Below are positions 8,354-16,329 of a stretch of 64,000 nt of DNA, piece by piece. Positions within the stretch are counted from its first letter, which is position 1. The number at the start of each line of letters is the position of its first letter. Source of the DNA: Nocardioides sp. S5 (GTDB lineage Bacteria > Actinomycetota > Actinomycetes > Propionibacteriales > Nocardioidaceae); the NCBI RefSeq assembly GCF_017310035.1, contig NZ_CP022296.1, forward strand, positions 3,038,001 through 3,102,000, read 5' to 3'. The position numbers and the translations under genes were made by a program. The notes below the pieces were generated by a model. It saw only the letters and a program-made list of their open reading frames with translations. It did no database searches and was not told the DNA's origin.

Positions 8354-8410
8354 GAGAACCCCCGGATGGGATGTGGCTTGTCTAAGGCCCACTCCAACCC
8401 GGAGGTTCTC
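8354..8410 (+). promoter_or_regulatory. hairpin that can bury the transposase ribosome binding site
   Basis: GAGAACCCCCGG (8354-8365) pairs with CCGGAGGTTCTC (8399-8410), 11 of 12 positions. The right arm contains the GGAGG ribosome binding site and ends directly before the GTG start at 8411. An mRNA reading in from the upstream gene would fold and block transposase translation. A transcript starting inside the loop would stay open. Confidence 0.6.
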
Positions 8411-9370
8411 GTGTCCCACGGTAATGCCCGTTTGACTGTCCACGGTCGTCGGCTGATCGTTCAGCGCCATGACGACGGCATGCCCCAGGCCCACATCGCC
8501 GCGGCGATGGGCGTGTCTCGCAGGTGTGTGAAGAAGTGGATCGATCGCTACGACGCCGAAGGCGAAGCCGGTCTGCTCACGCGGTCCTCGCGCCCGCACA
8601 CGATGCCCACCAAGACCAGCGACGAGGTCGAGCAGAAGGTCCTGGCTGCCCGCGCCGAGCATCGCGACGGTCCCGACGTGCTCAGCGCGAAGGTTGGGGT
8701 GCCCGCGCGGACGGTGTCGCGGATCCTGCGCCGCCACGACGTGCCCTACCTGCGTGAGTGTGACCCGATGACCGGTGAGGTGATCCGGTCCTCGAAACAG
8801 ACTGCGGTCCGTTACGAGCGCGAACGCCCCGGCGAGCTGGTCCACATGGACGTCAAGAAGCTCGGCAAGATTCCCGACGGCGGCGGCTGGCGGGCCCACG
8901 GGCGGGCGAACGGCAACCATGACCGCAAGGTCAAGATCGGCTACGACTACGTGCACTCGCTCGTCGACGACCACTCCCGGCTGGCCTACTCAGAGATCCT
9001 GCCCGACGAGAAGGGCACAACGTGCGCGGCATTCCTCGGTCGTGCGATCGACTACTTCGCTGCCCACGGCATCACCCGAATCGAGCGGCTGATGACCGAC
9101 AACGCCTGGGCCTATCGGTGGTCGCTACGCGAAATGTGTGCCGAGCACAGCATCGTCCAGAAGTTCATCAGGCCCCACTGCCCCTGGCAGAACGGCAAGG
9201 TCGAGCGACTCAACCGCACCCTGGCCACCGAATGGGCCTACCGACAGATCTTCCTCACCAACGACGAACGAGCAGCCGCCCTTGCGCCATGGCTCGAGCA
9301 CTACAACACTGAACGCCGCCACAGCGCACTCGGAGGCAAGCCACCGGTCAGCCGGCTGCTACCAACCTGA
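8411..9370 (+). CDS. IS481-family transposase (DDE)
   Basis: A 319-residue transposase. An N-terminal helix-turn-helix (about 24-45: MPQAHIAAAMGVSRRCVKKWI) is followed by an rve-type catalytic core. The acidic triad is visible as D147 (HMDVKKL), D230 (MTDNAW) and E265 (KVERLNRT), and the C-terminal HYNTERRHSALGGKPP motif is typical of the family. The GTG at 8411 is chosen because GGAGG lies five bases upstream; an in-frame ATG at 8366 lies within the hairpin. The frame is intact, so the element may be active. Confidence 0.93.
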   Translation: MSHGNARLTVHGRRLIVQRHDDGMPQAHIAAAMGVSRRCVKKWIDRYDAEGEAGLLTRSSRPHTMPTKTSDEVEQKVLAARAEHRDGPDVLSAKVGVPARTVSRILRRHDVPYLRECDPMTGEVIRSSKQTAVRYERERPGELVHMDVKKLGKIPDGGGWRAHGRANGNHDRKVKIGYDYVHSLVDDHSRLAYSEILPDEKGTTCAAFLGRAIDYFAAHGITRIERLMTDNAWAYRWSLREMCAEHSIVQKFIRPHCPWQNGKVERLNRTLATEWAYRQIFLTNDERAAALAPWLEHYNTERRHSALGGKPPVSRLLPT

Positions 9371-9383
9371 TGGCCGGGTACAA
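9358..9383 (-). repeat. right terminal inverted repeat of the IS481-family element
   Basis: Reads GCTACCAAC...GGCCGGGTACAA on the plus strand and is directly followed by CTAG. It is the partner of 8307-8332. Confidence 0.85.
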
Positions 9384-9528
9384 CTAGTTCGAACGGACTA
9401 GTTCAGGTGGCGATCGGCGTAGTCCTCTCGGACGGAGGTTCCATCGTAACGACCGATGTCGATCCACATCCACCAGCCATAGGCTCTTCCATCAGGTCCG
9501 TGGCCGCGCAACAGATGGGGGAGGTCCC

Positions 9529-9980
9529 GTGAGCACTGCCGTTGCCATGCAGCCCCACGCGGCAAACATGCCTGCGAACCCCCCGCGCCTCCGGATCGGT
9601 CACGTGATAGCAGCCGTAGCCGTTGCGGACGGAGTCGTGATCTCGGCCGCGGTCATTGCCGCCATCCAGCTCAAGTTCGGGCTGAGTCTGTCCGCACCGG
9701 AGGGAGTCGACTCGTACACCGGTCTGCCCTTCGTCGACTTCGGCTGGCTTGTTCCATTCTGGTTGTGCGCCCTAGCCGCAAGCGACTCCTACAGTCGCCG
9801 TCAGTTCGCGCGAGGAACTGATGAGTTCCGGGCCGTCCTGAAGGGCACTGCGTGGGCTGCAGCAGCAGTCACCATGACGGCCTACCTCCTGAACTACGAC
9901 ATGTCGCGAGGTTTCTTCGCCCTCTCGTTCAGTTTGGGCTCCATCGCGCTGCTCCTGGAGCGCATGGCTTCGCGGTCATT
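9529..9980 (+). pseudogene. 5' part of a polyprenyl-phosphate sugar transferase gene, cut by an IS3-family element
   Basis: About 151 codons remain. They encode the N-terminal membrane domain typical of WbaP/CpsE-like initiating sugar-1-phosphate transferases: four hydrophobic segments, with SYSRRQFARGTDEFRAVLKG between the second and third. GGGGGAGG lies just upstream of the GTG start. The frame runs into the IS3-family element and stops at 10017. The cytoplasmic catalytic domain is absent from the window, so the remnant should be inactive. It suggests that a capsule or exopolysaccharide cluster once lay here. Confidence 0.7.
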
Positions 9981-10006
9981 GGGTCTGCCCCGAGTTCGGT
10001 TGACAC
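9981..10006 (+). repeat. left terminal inverted repeat of the IS3-family element
   Basis: Begins GGGTCTGCCCCG and ends GGTTGACAC. It matches the reverse complement of 11255-11280 at 22 of 26 positions. Confidence 0.8.
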
Positions 10007-10048
10007 CTGACCTCTGAGGTTTCGGCCTCAGGCGGAAGGATGTCCCCC

Positions 10049-10336
10049 GTGGCAAAGCCCTACCCCAAAGAGTTCCGCGACGACGTCGTGGCCGTGGCCC
10101 GCAAGGGCCAGGCGCCCCTGTCCCAGATCGCGAAGGACTTCGGCATCTCTGAAGGCTCGCTGGCGAACTGGATGAAGCGCGCCGATATCGAGGACGGCAA
10201 GCGTCCCGGTGTGAGCGACGACGACCGCAAGGAACTGCGCGAAGCGAACAAGCGGATCCGGCTCCTGGAGCAGGAGAATGAGGTCCTCCGCAGGGCGGCC
10301 GCCTACCTGTCGCAGGCGAACCTGCCGGGAAAATAG
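10049..10336 (+). CDS. IS3-family transposase OrfA
   Basis: A 95-residue DNA-binding subunit. An HTH_Tnp_1-type helix-turn-helix (about 5-45: KEFRDDVVAVARKG, LSQIAKDFGISEGSLANWM) is followed by a leucine-zipper-like helix (KRIRLLEQENEVLRRAAAYL). The GTG at 10049 is chosen because GGAAGG lies nine bases upstream; the ATG at 10040 abuts that site. The gene ends in the slippery sequence that links it to orfB, so most OrfA would be made alone and a fraction as an OrfAB fusion. Confidence 0.9.
   Translation: MAKPYPKEFRDDVVAVARKGQAPLSQIAKDFGISEGSLANWMKRADIEDGKRPGVSDDDRKELREANKRIRLLEQENEVLRRAAAYLSQANLPGK
10327..10333 (+). other. -1 programmed frameshift site joining orfA and orfB
   Basis: G GGA AAA in the orfA frame is a canonical X XXY YYZ slippery heptamer and is directly followed by the orfA stop TAG. 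A -1 slip reads GGG AAA ATA GTC and enters the orfB frame, giving the OrfAB transposase. Confidence 0.75.
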
Positions 10337-10356
10337 TCTTCCCGCTCGTCCATGAG

Positions 10357-11238
10357 ATGGCCTCGGCCGGTGCCCTGATCAGGGTGCCGGTCGCGGTGGC
10401 GTGCAGGATGCTGGGTCTGACGACTGCGGGGTACTACAAGTGGCTCAAAGATCCCGTGTGCCAGCGGGACTGGGACGACGCCCACGTTATCGACGTCCTC
10501 TACGACCTTCATGAGGACGACGCGACCCTGGGCTACAGGTTCCTCACCGACGAGCTCGAACTCGAGCACGGCATCAAGACCGGCGAGAACCGCGTGCACC
10601 GGCTCTGCCGCATCGCCGGGATCACCGCCAGCCACCACAAGAAGCGGTCCAAGGCCGGATCGACCGGGCCGGCGCCGCACGACGACCTCCTCGCAGTCGT
10701 CGACGAGCACGGCGTGGTCCGGCACGAGTTCGTCGCCGACGCGCCAAACAAGGTCTGGCTCTGGGACATCTCCGAGCACCCCACGCGGGAAGGGAAGCTC
10801 TACATCTGCGCGATCAAGGACGTGTTCAGCAACAAGATCGTCGGCTACTCCATCGACTCACGGATGAAGTCGAGTCTGGCTCGGGCAGCGATGCGTAACG
10901 CGATCGCGCTGCGCTCGCCGGATGGCACGATCTGCCACTCCGACAGGGGCGGTCAATTTCGAGCGAAGAAGACCCAGCGGCTGCTGGCGAACAACGACCT
11001 GGTCGGTTCGATGGGCCGCTCTTACGGCGCCGGGGACAACGCCAGCATGGAGAGCTTCTTCTCCCTGTTGCAGAAGAACGTGCTCGACACCCGCCGCTGG
11101 GACTCCCGCGAGGAGCTGCGGCTCGCGATCGTCACCTGGATCGAAACCAAGTACAACCGCCGCCGTCGCCAACGAGCCCTCGGCAAGCTCACCCCAGTCG
11201 AGTTTGAGATGATCTACGCGACCGCAGCAGCGGCCTGA
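10357..11238 (+). CDS. IS3-family transposase OrfB, catalytic
   Basis: A 293-residue catalytic subunit with an HTH_21-type region (about 45-95: LGYRFLTDELE, VHRLCRIAGI) and an rve integrase core. The DDE residues are D137 (WLWDISEH), D196 (HSDRGGQF) and E232 (ASMESFF). The C-terminal YNRRRRQRALGKLTPVEFE is typical of the family. The ATG at 10357 could give a free OrfB, but the working transposase should come from the -1 frameshift out of orfA. The reading frame is intact. Confidence 0.92.
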   Translation: MASAGALIRVPVAVACRMLGLTTAGYYKWLKDPVCQRDWDDAHVIDVLYDLHEDDATLGYRFLTDELELEHGIKTGENRVHRLCRIAGITASHHKKRSKAGSTGPAPHDDLLAVVDEHGVVRHEFVADAPNKVWLWDISEHPTREGKLYICAIKDVFSNKIVGYSIDSRMKSSLARAAMRNAIALRSPDGTICHSDRGGQFRAKKTQRLLANNDLVGSMGRSYGAGDNASMESFFSLLQKNVLDTRRWDSREELRLAIVTWIETKYNRRRRQRALGKLTPVEFEMIYATAAAA

Positions 11239-11254
11239 CTACTACAAACCCCGA

Positions 11255-11280
11255 GTGTCAACCAGATCCGGGGCAGACCC
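11255..11280 (-). repeat. right terminal inverted repeat of the IS3-family element
   Basis: Reads GTGTCAACC...CGGGGCAGACCC on the plus strand. It is the partner of 9981-10006. Confidence 0.8.
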
Positions 11281-11365
11281 TCGATCGGAGCAGGTCGGGT
11301 TCGGCGCGCTGGAGGTGCTCGGCCATGAACGTGGGTAGGTCAATAGAGTTGGGGTCGACGGTCAT
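11281..11365 (-). pseudogene. 5' stub of an IS256-family (mutator) transposase gene
   Basis: The minus strand encodes MTVDPNSIDLPTFMAEHLQR followed by AEPDLLRS, the conserved start of IS256-family transposases, with AAGGAGAACC as the ribosome binding site. Coding stops abruptly at the right end of the IS3-family element; more than 90 percent of the gene is missing. Sequence out to about 11445 (CGCGTGATCCTTCAGAAG region) is probably the IS256 leader. I see no gene between there and 11620. Confidence 0.72.
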
Positions 11366-11619
11366 CGTTTGGTTCTCCTTCAGTTGTGCTTTCGCAGGTC
11401 TTCTGAAGGATCACGCGGTGGCCGTCGCTGTGTCAGGACGCCACGCTCAGGACGGGCCCGCCGTACACCACGCCCGTGGACTCAACTGTCCAGCCAGCGG
11501 GTTAGGTGAGCTGCCATGGCATGAACCTATGAACACAGTCACACGGGCAATTGGAACCCAGACGCGTGGCCCGCACGCGAAGCATTGGCCGCATGTGAGT
11601 CAACGGCTTGTCTCGGCGA

Positions 11620-11625
11620 TAGTCT
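11620..11625 (+). promoter_or_regulatory. TANNNT box, leaderless promoter
   Basis: TAGTCT ends six bases before the GTG start at 11632, and no ribosome binding site is present. Confidence 0.45.
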
Positions 11626-11631
11626 CCCGCC

Positions 11632-12255
11632 GTGAACTGGCTCGCCGACCACTGGCTCGACATCCTCGGGTGGGGCGGCAGCGCCCTGCTCGTCTACTCC
11701 CTGCTCCAGGCCAGCGTGCTCCGCCTCCGGGTGCTCAACGCGATCGCCTGCGTCCTGCTCATCGTCTTCAACGCGGCGCTGTCGGTCTGGCCGATGGTCG
11801 GCATGAACACCGTCCTGGTCGCCATCAACGCCTGGTTCATCGTCCAGCTGCTCCGTGAGCGTCACGACGAGTCGGCGTTCGAGGTCCTCGAGGTCGGTCC
11901 GGCCGACGAGTACCTGCGCCACACGCTGCGGGTGCACGGCGCCGACATCCTGAGGTTCAACCCCGGCTTCGTCCACGACCCGGCCACGACGGATGACGCG
12001 TTCCTCGTGCAGAAGGGCGACGAGACCGTGGGCGTGGTGCTCCTGCGCACGACCGGCGACACCGCCGACGTGCTGCTCGACTACGTGACGCCGCGCTACC
12101 GCGACTTCTCCCCCGGCGAGTTCGTCTGGCGCCGCAGCGGCATGCTCACCGAGCACGGCATCCGCCGCGTGGTGACCCGCCCCGGCATGGTCGGCGCCTA
12201 CTACGACCGCGTCGGCTTCCGTCGCGAGGGCGACTCCTACACGCTCGGGCTCTGA
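11632..12255 (+). CDS. YgjV-like membrane domain fused to a GNAT-like domain
   Basis: A 207-residue protein. The first 75 residues form three hydrophobic helices ([55 protein letters not shown]) like the YgjV inner-membrane family. The remaining 130 residues look like a degenerate acetyltransferase: an acid-rich strand pair ([20 protein letters not shown]) and a C-terminal [17 protein letters not shown], which matches the last strand and helix of GNAT folds. The pyrophosphate-binding loop is not obvious, so catalysis is uncertain. It converges on trpD, overlapping it by 19 bases. Confidence 0.72.
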   Translation: MNWLADHWLDILGWGGSALLVYSLLQASVLRLRVLNAIACVLLIVFNAALSVWPMVGMNTVLVAINAWFIVQLLRERHDESAFEVLEVGPADEYLRHTLRVHGADILRFNPGFVHDPATTDDAFLVQKGDETVGVVLLRTTGDTADVLLDYVTPRYRDFSPGEFVWRRSGMLTEHGIRRVVTRPGMVGAYYDRVGFRREGDSYTLGL

Positions 12256-13283
12256 CGCGTCCCGGTCGCCCGAACCCAGCGCTCGAGGGCGGCCTCAGCG
12301 GCGCCCGAGTCGATCGCCTCTGCAGCCTTCGCCACCCCCGCGGCGAGGGCGCTCTCGACGTCGTCGTCGGGTGAGTCGTAGACCGCCAGCGCAGCCCCGG
12401 TGTTGAGCACCACTGCGTCGCGGACCGGACCGGTCTCGCCGGCCAGCAGGCGGCGTACGACGTCCGCGTTGTGCGCCGCGTCGCCGCCCCGAAGGTCCTC
12501 GGTGGTGGCGCGGGGGATGCCGAGCGCGGCGGGGTCGACCGAGGTCTGCGAGACCTCACCGTCGTGCACGCGCCAGAGCGTGGACGTGGTGGTGGTGGTG
12601 AGCTCGTCGAGGCCGTCGTCGCCGCGGAAGACCCAGGCGTCGATGCCGCGCTGGGCGAGCACCCCGGCCATGACCGGCGCCATCCGCACGTCGGCGCACC
12701 CGATGGCCTGTGCCTGTGGGCGGGCCGGGTTGGTCAGCGGCCCGAGGATGTTGAAGGTCGTGGCGATGCCGAGCTCACGACGCGGCACGGCTGCGTGGCG
12801 CATCGCAGGGTGGAAGGCCGCCGAGAAGCAGAAGGTGATGCCCGCCTCCTCGGCCACCTCGGCCACGCGCGCCGGGGGCAGGTCGAGCCGGATGCCGAGG
12901 GCCTCGAGGACGTCGGCGGAGCCGGACTGCGACGACGCGGAGCGGTTGCCGTGCTTGACGACCCGGGCCCCGGCGCCCGCGGCGACGATCGCCGACATGG
13001 TGGAGATGTTGACCGACATCGAGCGGTCACCCCCGGTGCCGACGATGTCGAGCAGGCGGCCCGGCACGGAGATCGGGTTGGCGGCGGCCAGCATGGCGGC
13101 CGCGATGCCGGAGACCTCCTCGACCGTCTCGCCCTTGGCGCGCAGCGCGACGACGAGCCCGGCGAGCTGCACCGGGGTGGCGGCGCCGGCGAAGACCTCG
13201 TCCATCGCCCATCGCGCCTGCTCGGTCGTCAGGTCGCGCCCGGCGACCAGCGTGGAGAGGACGTCGGGCCAGGTGTGGGACAT
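12237..13283 (-). CDS. trpD: anthranilate phosphoribosyltransferase
   Basis: Second step of tryptophan synthesis: transfers the phosphoribosyl group of PRPP to anthranilate. The 348-residue length is normal. Diagnostic motifs are the PRPP loop [17 protein letters not shown] (about 80-95), [21 protein letters not shown] (about 110-130) and the GPLTNPARP segment. A single-copy, stand-alone trpD near the cytochrome genes is usual in this group. The ATG at 13283 has TAGCCT six bases upstream and no ribosome binding site, suggesting a leaderless message. It is convergent with the 11632 gene. Confidence 0.96.
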   Translation of the reverse strand: MSHTWPDVLSTLVAGRDLTTEQARWAMDEVFAGAATPVQLAGLVVALRAKGETVEEVSGIAAAMLAAANPISVPGRLLDIVGTGGDRSMSVNISTMSAIVAAGAGARVVKHGNRSASSQSGSADVLEALGIRLDLPPARVAEVAEEAGITFCFSAAFHPAMRHAAVPRRELGIATTFNILGPLTNPARPQAQAIGCADVRMAPVMAGVLAQRGIDAWVFRGDDGLDELTTTTTSTLWRVHDGEVSQTSVDPAALGIPRATTEDLRGGDAAHNADVVRRLLAGETGPVRDAVVLNTGAALAVYDSPDDDVESALAAGVAKAAEAIDSGAAEAALERWVRATGTRQSPSV

Positions 13284-13289
13284 GGGATC

Positions 13290-13295
13290 AGGCTA
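13290..13295 (-). promoter_or_regulatory. TANNNT box, leaderless promoter of trpD
   Basis: TAGCCT on the minus strand ends six bases before the ATG of trpD. Confidence 0.5.
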
Positions 13296-13325
13296 GTGGC
13301 GCGACGGGGACGCCCCCGAGCGGTG

Positions 13326-13736
13326 TCAGGAGGTGGCCGGGACCGACGGGCGCAGCAGGCCGATGACGGCCTCGGCGAGCTGGATCGGGTCGAGCGGGTG
13401 CGGCACGGCAGCCTCGGCGCGCGACCACGTGGCGAGCCACGCGTCCTGGGGGCGTCCGGTCAGCACGACGACCGGCGGGCACTCGTAGATCTCGTCCTTG
13501 AGCTGCTTGGCGATGCCCATGCCGCCGGCTGGTACGGCCTCGCCGTCGAGGATCGCGAGCGCGATGTCGCCAGCGTCCATGTTCTGGAGCACGACCGGTT
13601 CGGTGGCGACCTCGACGTACTCGAGCTCCGGGAGGTCGGGGTGCGGACGGCGGCCCAGCGCCAGGATGACCTGCTGGCGGGTGTTCACGTCGTCGCTGTA
13701 GACCAGGACCTTCAGGGGGCGCTGTGCGTCAGTCAC
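13326..13736 (-). CDS. stand-alone receiver-like domain protein
   Basis: A 136-residue single-domain protein with a CheY-like fold: KVLVYSDDVNTRQQV (acidic pair), LAILDGEAVPAGG (candidate phospho-acceptor Asp), VVVLTGRPQDAW (Thr position). The conserved Lys before the last strand is replaced in AAVPHPLDPIQL, so normal phosphorylation switching may be lost. There is no output domain and no adjacent kinase. The GTG at 13736 has TACGAT six bases upstream. It lies between trpD and the cytochrome oxidase assembly gene; its role is unknown. Confidence 0.75.
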   Translation of the reverse strand: MTDAQRPLKVLVYSDDVNTRQQVILALGRRPHPDLPELEYVEVATEPVVLQNMDAGDIALAILDGEAVPAGGMGIAKQLKDEIYECPPVVVLTGRPQDAWLATWSRAEAAVPHPLDPIQLAEAVIGLLRPSVPATS

Positions 13737-13742
13737 GGGGGC

Positions 13743-13748
13743 ATCGTA
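13743..13748 (-). promoter_or_regulatory. TANNNT box, leaderless promoter of the receiver-domain gene
   Basis: TACGAT on the minus strand ends six bases before the GTG at 13736. Confidence 0.5.
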
Positions 13749-13765
13749 ACCGGGCTGGCTCACCC

Positions 13766-14698
13766 TCAGCCTCCGGGAGTGGGCGTACGCCGCTCCTCCC
13801 GGTCCAGGCGGCGGTCCTCGCGCCTGGCCTCCTGCATGGAGGAGCGCACCCACTGCGTGAACAGCACGGCGAAGAACAGCACGCCGATCAGGTCGCCGCT
13901 CGCCCACAGGATGCCGCCCGCCAGGTGCTGGTCCTCGAGCGCCGGCGGCAGCCACGAGCCCATCGGACCCTCGCGCAGCGCGAGGTAGTGCTCACCGCCG
14001 ATCAAGGTCTCCTGGCCCATGATCGTGACGCCGAGAAAGGCGTGGAAGGGCAGGGTCATGAGCGTGAGCAGCACCCGGAACGGGTGGCTCACCCGCCCGG
14101 GCACCGGGTCGACGCCCATCAGCGGCCAGAAGAAGAGCGTGCCGACCAGCACGAGGTGGATGTGCATCATCTGGTGCACGAACGACGAGCTCAGGCTGGC
14201 GTCGTACCAGGGGCTGAAGTAGAGCGCCCACGGCGAGGCGATGTAGAGCACGAACGCCAGAGGGGCGAAGGCCAGCACCTTCGCGACTCTGGAGTGGATG
14301 ACCGCCAGCAACCAGCGGCGTGGCGCCGGCGGGAGCGTCCGCAACGCCAGGGTGACCGGCGCGCCGAGCGCGAGTGCGAGCGGCACCACCATCGACAGCA
14401 GCATGTGCTGGACCATGTGCACGCTCAGCAGGGTGGTGTCGTAGCGCCCGAGCCCCGACATGGTCGCGAACACGAACGACCCCATCCCGAGCCCGACGAA
14501 CGACAGCGTCCGGCCCACCGGCCAGTGGTCACCGCGACGGCGCAGGACGGCCACGCCGAGGGCGTACAGGCCGACGGCCCACACGGTCACCACGAAGGGA
14601 ATCGGGTCGATCCCCCAGTCGGTGAACACCCGCCCGAGCGTGAATCGCGGGAGCGTCTCGAGGGCGTCCTCCGAGGCGAGGGGCAGGGGAAGCAGCAC
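13766..14698 (-). CDS. cytochrome c oxidase assembly protein, CtaG/caa3 type
   Basis: A membrane protein of about 310 residues with seven hydrophobic segments and the CtaG_caa3 family pattern: [20 protein letters not shown] (His pair), [20 protein letters not shown] (second His cluster) and [13 protein letters not shown]. The family helps deliver copper to the oxidase, which fits its position divergent from ctaE. The GTG at 14698 is preferred: TAAAGT lies seven bases upstream, suggesting a leaderless mRNA, and the first hydrophobic helix follows after about 20 residues. An in-frame GTG at 14725 is an alternative. Confidence 0.85.
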   Translation of the reverse strand: MLLPLPLASEDALETLPRFTLGRVFTDWGIDPIPFVVTVWAVGLYALGVAVLRRRGDHWPVGRTLSFVGLGMGSFVFATMSGLGRYDTTLLSVHMVQHMLLSMVVPLALALGAPVTLALRTLPPAPRRWLLAVIHSRVAKVLAFAPLAFVLYIASPWALYFSPWYDASLSSSFVHQMMHIHLVLVGTLFFWPLMGVDPVPGRVSHPFRVLLTLMTLPFHAFLGVTIMGQETLIGGEHYLALREGPMGSWLPPALEDQHLAGGILWASGDLIGVLFFAVLFTQWVRSSMQEARREDRRLDREERRTPTPGG

Positions 14699-14705
14699 GA
14701 TGTGA

Positions 14706-14711
14706 ACTTTA
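14706..14711 (-). promoter_or_regulatory. TANNNT box before the oxidase assembly gene
   Basis: TAAAGT on the minus strand ends seven bases before the GTG at 14698. Confidence 0.4.
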
Positions 14712-14760
14712 TGACGTGAGATCACAGGGGGTCGGGGTGCCCTCCCTTCACCCCAGCAGC

Positions 14761-14768
14761 CATAATGT
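14761..14768 (+). promoter_or_regulatory. -10 region of ctaE
   Basis: CATAATGT contains both CATAAT (six bases before the GTG) and TAATGT (four bases before). No ribosome binding site is present, so ctaE is probably translated from a leaderless or near-leaderless mRNA. Confidence 0.45.
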
Positions 14769-14772
14769 TCGC

Positions 14773-15411
14773 GTGGCGACAGCAACAGCGATTCCGGCAT
14801 CCCGACTGCACGGGCACCACGACCGACCCAGCATGGTCAGCGTGGGCACCATCATCTGGCTCTCGAGCGAGCTGATGTTCTTCGCCGCGCTGTTCGCGGC
14901 CTACTTCACGATCCGCGCAGTGAGCCCCGAGCTGTGGGCCCAGGAGACGGCGCTGCTCAACGTGCCCTTCGCGACCGCCAACACCGCGATCCTCGTGGCG
15001 TCGTCCTTCGCGTGCCAGTGGGGCGTCTTCGCCGCCGAGCGCGGCCAGGCCGGGCGGACCGGCTCGCTGCTCAACTTCTCCAAGTGGGGCCTACGCGAGT
15101 GGTTCATCCTCACCTACGTCATGGGCGCGATCTTCATCGGCGGCCAGGCGCTGGAGTACGCCGAGCTGGTGCACGAGGGCCTGACGATGAGCAGCTCGGC
15201 CTACGGCTCGATGTTCTACCTCACCACCGGGTTCCACGGCCTCCACGTGACGGGCGGGCTCATCGCCTTCCTCTTCGTGCTCGGCCGCACCTATCTCGCC
15301 CGCCGCTTCACCCACGAGCAAGCCGTGACCGCGATCGTCGTGTCCTACTACTGGCACTTCGTCGACGTGGTCTGGATCGGCCTGTTCTTCACCATCTACG
15401 TCATCAAGTAA
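14773..15411 (+). CDS. ctaE: cytochrome c oxidase subunit III
   Basis: A 212-residue integral membrane subunit of the aa3 oxidase. It has five hydrophobic helices and the family signatures [35 protein letters not shown] and [20 protein letters not shown]. The Glu in SSELMFF and the His residues in GFHGLHV match the conserved core positions. It heads the ctaE-qcrC-qcrA-qcrB operon, the usual actinobacterial order, in which the bc1 complex and the oxidase form one supercomplex. The GTG start follows a -10-like box directly. Confidence 0.95.
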   Translation: MATATAIPASRLHGHHDRPSMVSVGTIIWLSSELMFFAALFAAYFTIRAVSPELWAQETALLNVPFATANTAILVASSFACQWGVFAAERGQAGRTGSLLNFSKWGLREWFILTYVMGAIFIGGQALEYAELVHEGLTMSSSAYGSMFYLTTGFHGLHVTGGLIAFLFVLGRTYLARRFTHEQAVTAIVVSYYWHFVDVVWIGLFFTIYVIK

Positions 15412-15456
15412 GCACCCCCGACAGTCACCACCGTCGCAACCGGCAAGGACTCAAAA

Positions 15457-16329
15457 GTGCGTTTGCTGAACCGAACCGCTGGTCGCCTCTCCCGGCACCG
15501 CCGCGGCCCCCTGGCTGGCCTCGCCGTGCTGCTGCTCGGCCTGCTGATCAGCGGGTCGCTCTACACCGCCCTGGCCCCCGCCCAGGCGCAGGACCAGGCC
15601 AGCGCCACAGAGCAGGTCGCCAAGGGCAAGGAGCTCTTCCTCGTCAGCTGCGCGACCTGCCACGGGCAGAACGGTGAGGGCGTACCCACCGTGCGCGACG
15701 GCTACCAGCTCGGCCCGTCGCTGGTCGGCGTGGGTGCCGCGGCAGTCGACTTCCAGGTCGGCACCGGGCGCATGCCCATGGCACGGCCGGAACAGCAGGC
15801 GCCCCGCAAGCAGGTGGTCTTCGACGAAGAGGAGACGGCGGCGCTCGCGGCGTACGTCGCCTCGCTGGGGCCCGGTCCGGCCATCCCGGACGAGTCCGAC
15901 TACTCGATCGACGGACTGTCCGAAGCTGAGCGTGAGGAGGCGATCGCGCGTGGCGGCCAGATCTTCCTCACCAACTGCACCGCCTGCCACAACTTCAACG
16001 GCGCGGGTGGTGCGATGCCCCGCGGCGGCTACGCCCCGAGCCTGCACGGCGTCGAGGGCAAGTACATCTACGAAGCCATGCTGACCGGACCGCAGAACAT
16101 GCCGAACTTCAGCAACGGCAACCTCTCCCCCGAGGAGAAGCGTGACGTCATCGCCTACCTCGACAGCCTCGAGGACACGCCTGAGTACGCCGGGTTCACG
16201 CTGGGCGGCCTCGGACCGGTGTCCGAGGGCCTGTTCGGGTGGCTGGTCGGCATCGGTGGCCTCGTGGGCGCGGCAGTCTGGATCGCCTCGCACACGACGC
16301 GGACGAAGAAGAGCAAGGTGAACGCGTGA
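15457..16329 (+). CDS. qcrC: cytochrome bc1 complex diheme cytochrome c subunit
   Basis: A 290-residue membrane-anchored diheme cytochrome c. An N-terminal hydrophobic segment (about 18-40) is followed by two c-type heme sites, CATCH (C65, C68, H69) and CTACH (C174, C177, H178), and a C-terminal transmembrane helix (about 257-280). The two hemes pass electrons directly from the bc1 complex to the oxidase, replacing a soluble cytochrome c. The GTG start has AAGGAC nearby. Its stop overlaps the qcrA start (GTGA), so the genes are translationally coupled. Confidence 0.95.
   Translation: MRLLNRTAGRLSRHRRGPLAGLAVLLLGLLISGSLYTALAPAQAQDQASATEQVAKGKELFLVSCATCHGQNGEGVPTVRDGYQLGPSLVGVGAAAVDFQVGTGRMPMARPEQQAPRKQVVFDEEETAALAAYVASLGPGPAIPDESDYSIDGLSEAEREEAIARGGQIFLTNCTACHNFNGAGGAMPRGGYAPSLHGVEGKYIYEAMLTGPQNMPNFSNGNLSPEEKRDVIAYLDSLEDTPEYAGFTLGGLGPVSEGLFGWLVGIGGLVGAAVWIASHTTRTKKSKVNA

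Larger units (their letters stand above)
8307..9383 (+). mobile_element. IS481-family insertion sequence, complete (about 1.08 kb)
   Basis: The element has 26-bp terminal inverted repeats (23 of 26 match) and one full-length transposase gene. It is flanked on both sides by CTAG (8303-8306 and 9384-9387), which fits the CTAG target preference of IS481-like elements and is the probable target duplication. It sits five codons from the end of the 6917 membrane-protein gene. Confidence 0.9.
9981..11280 (+). mobile_element. IS3-family insertion sequence, complete (about 1.3 kb)
   Basis: Bounded by 26-bp inverted repeats (22 of 26 match; ends GGGTCTGCCCCG and CGGGGCAGACCC) and containing overlapping-frame orfA and orfB joined by a -1 slippery site. 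No short target duplication is visible: the flanks are ...TCATT and TCGAT.... The left flank is a sugar transferase and the right flank is a broken IS256-family element, so the junction probably arose by an IS-mediated deletion or nested insertion. Confidence 0.9.

Noticed and set aside
6917..9401. Treating the 6917 membrane protein as a pseudogene
   Set aside because: The IS lies five codons before the original stop and supplies a new stop after 12 residues, so nearly the whole protein is intact.
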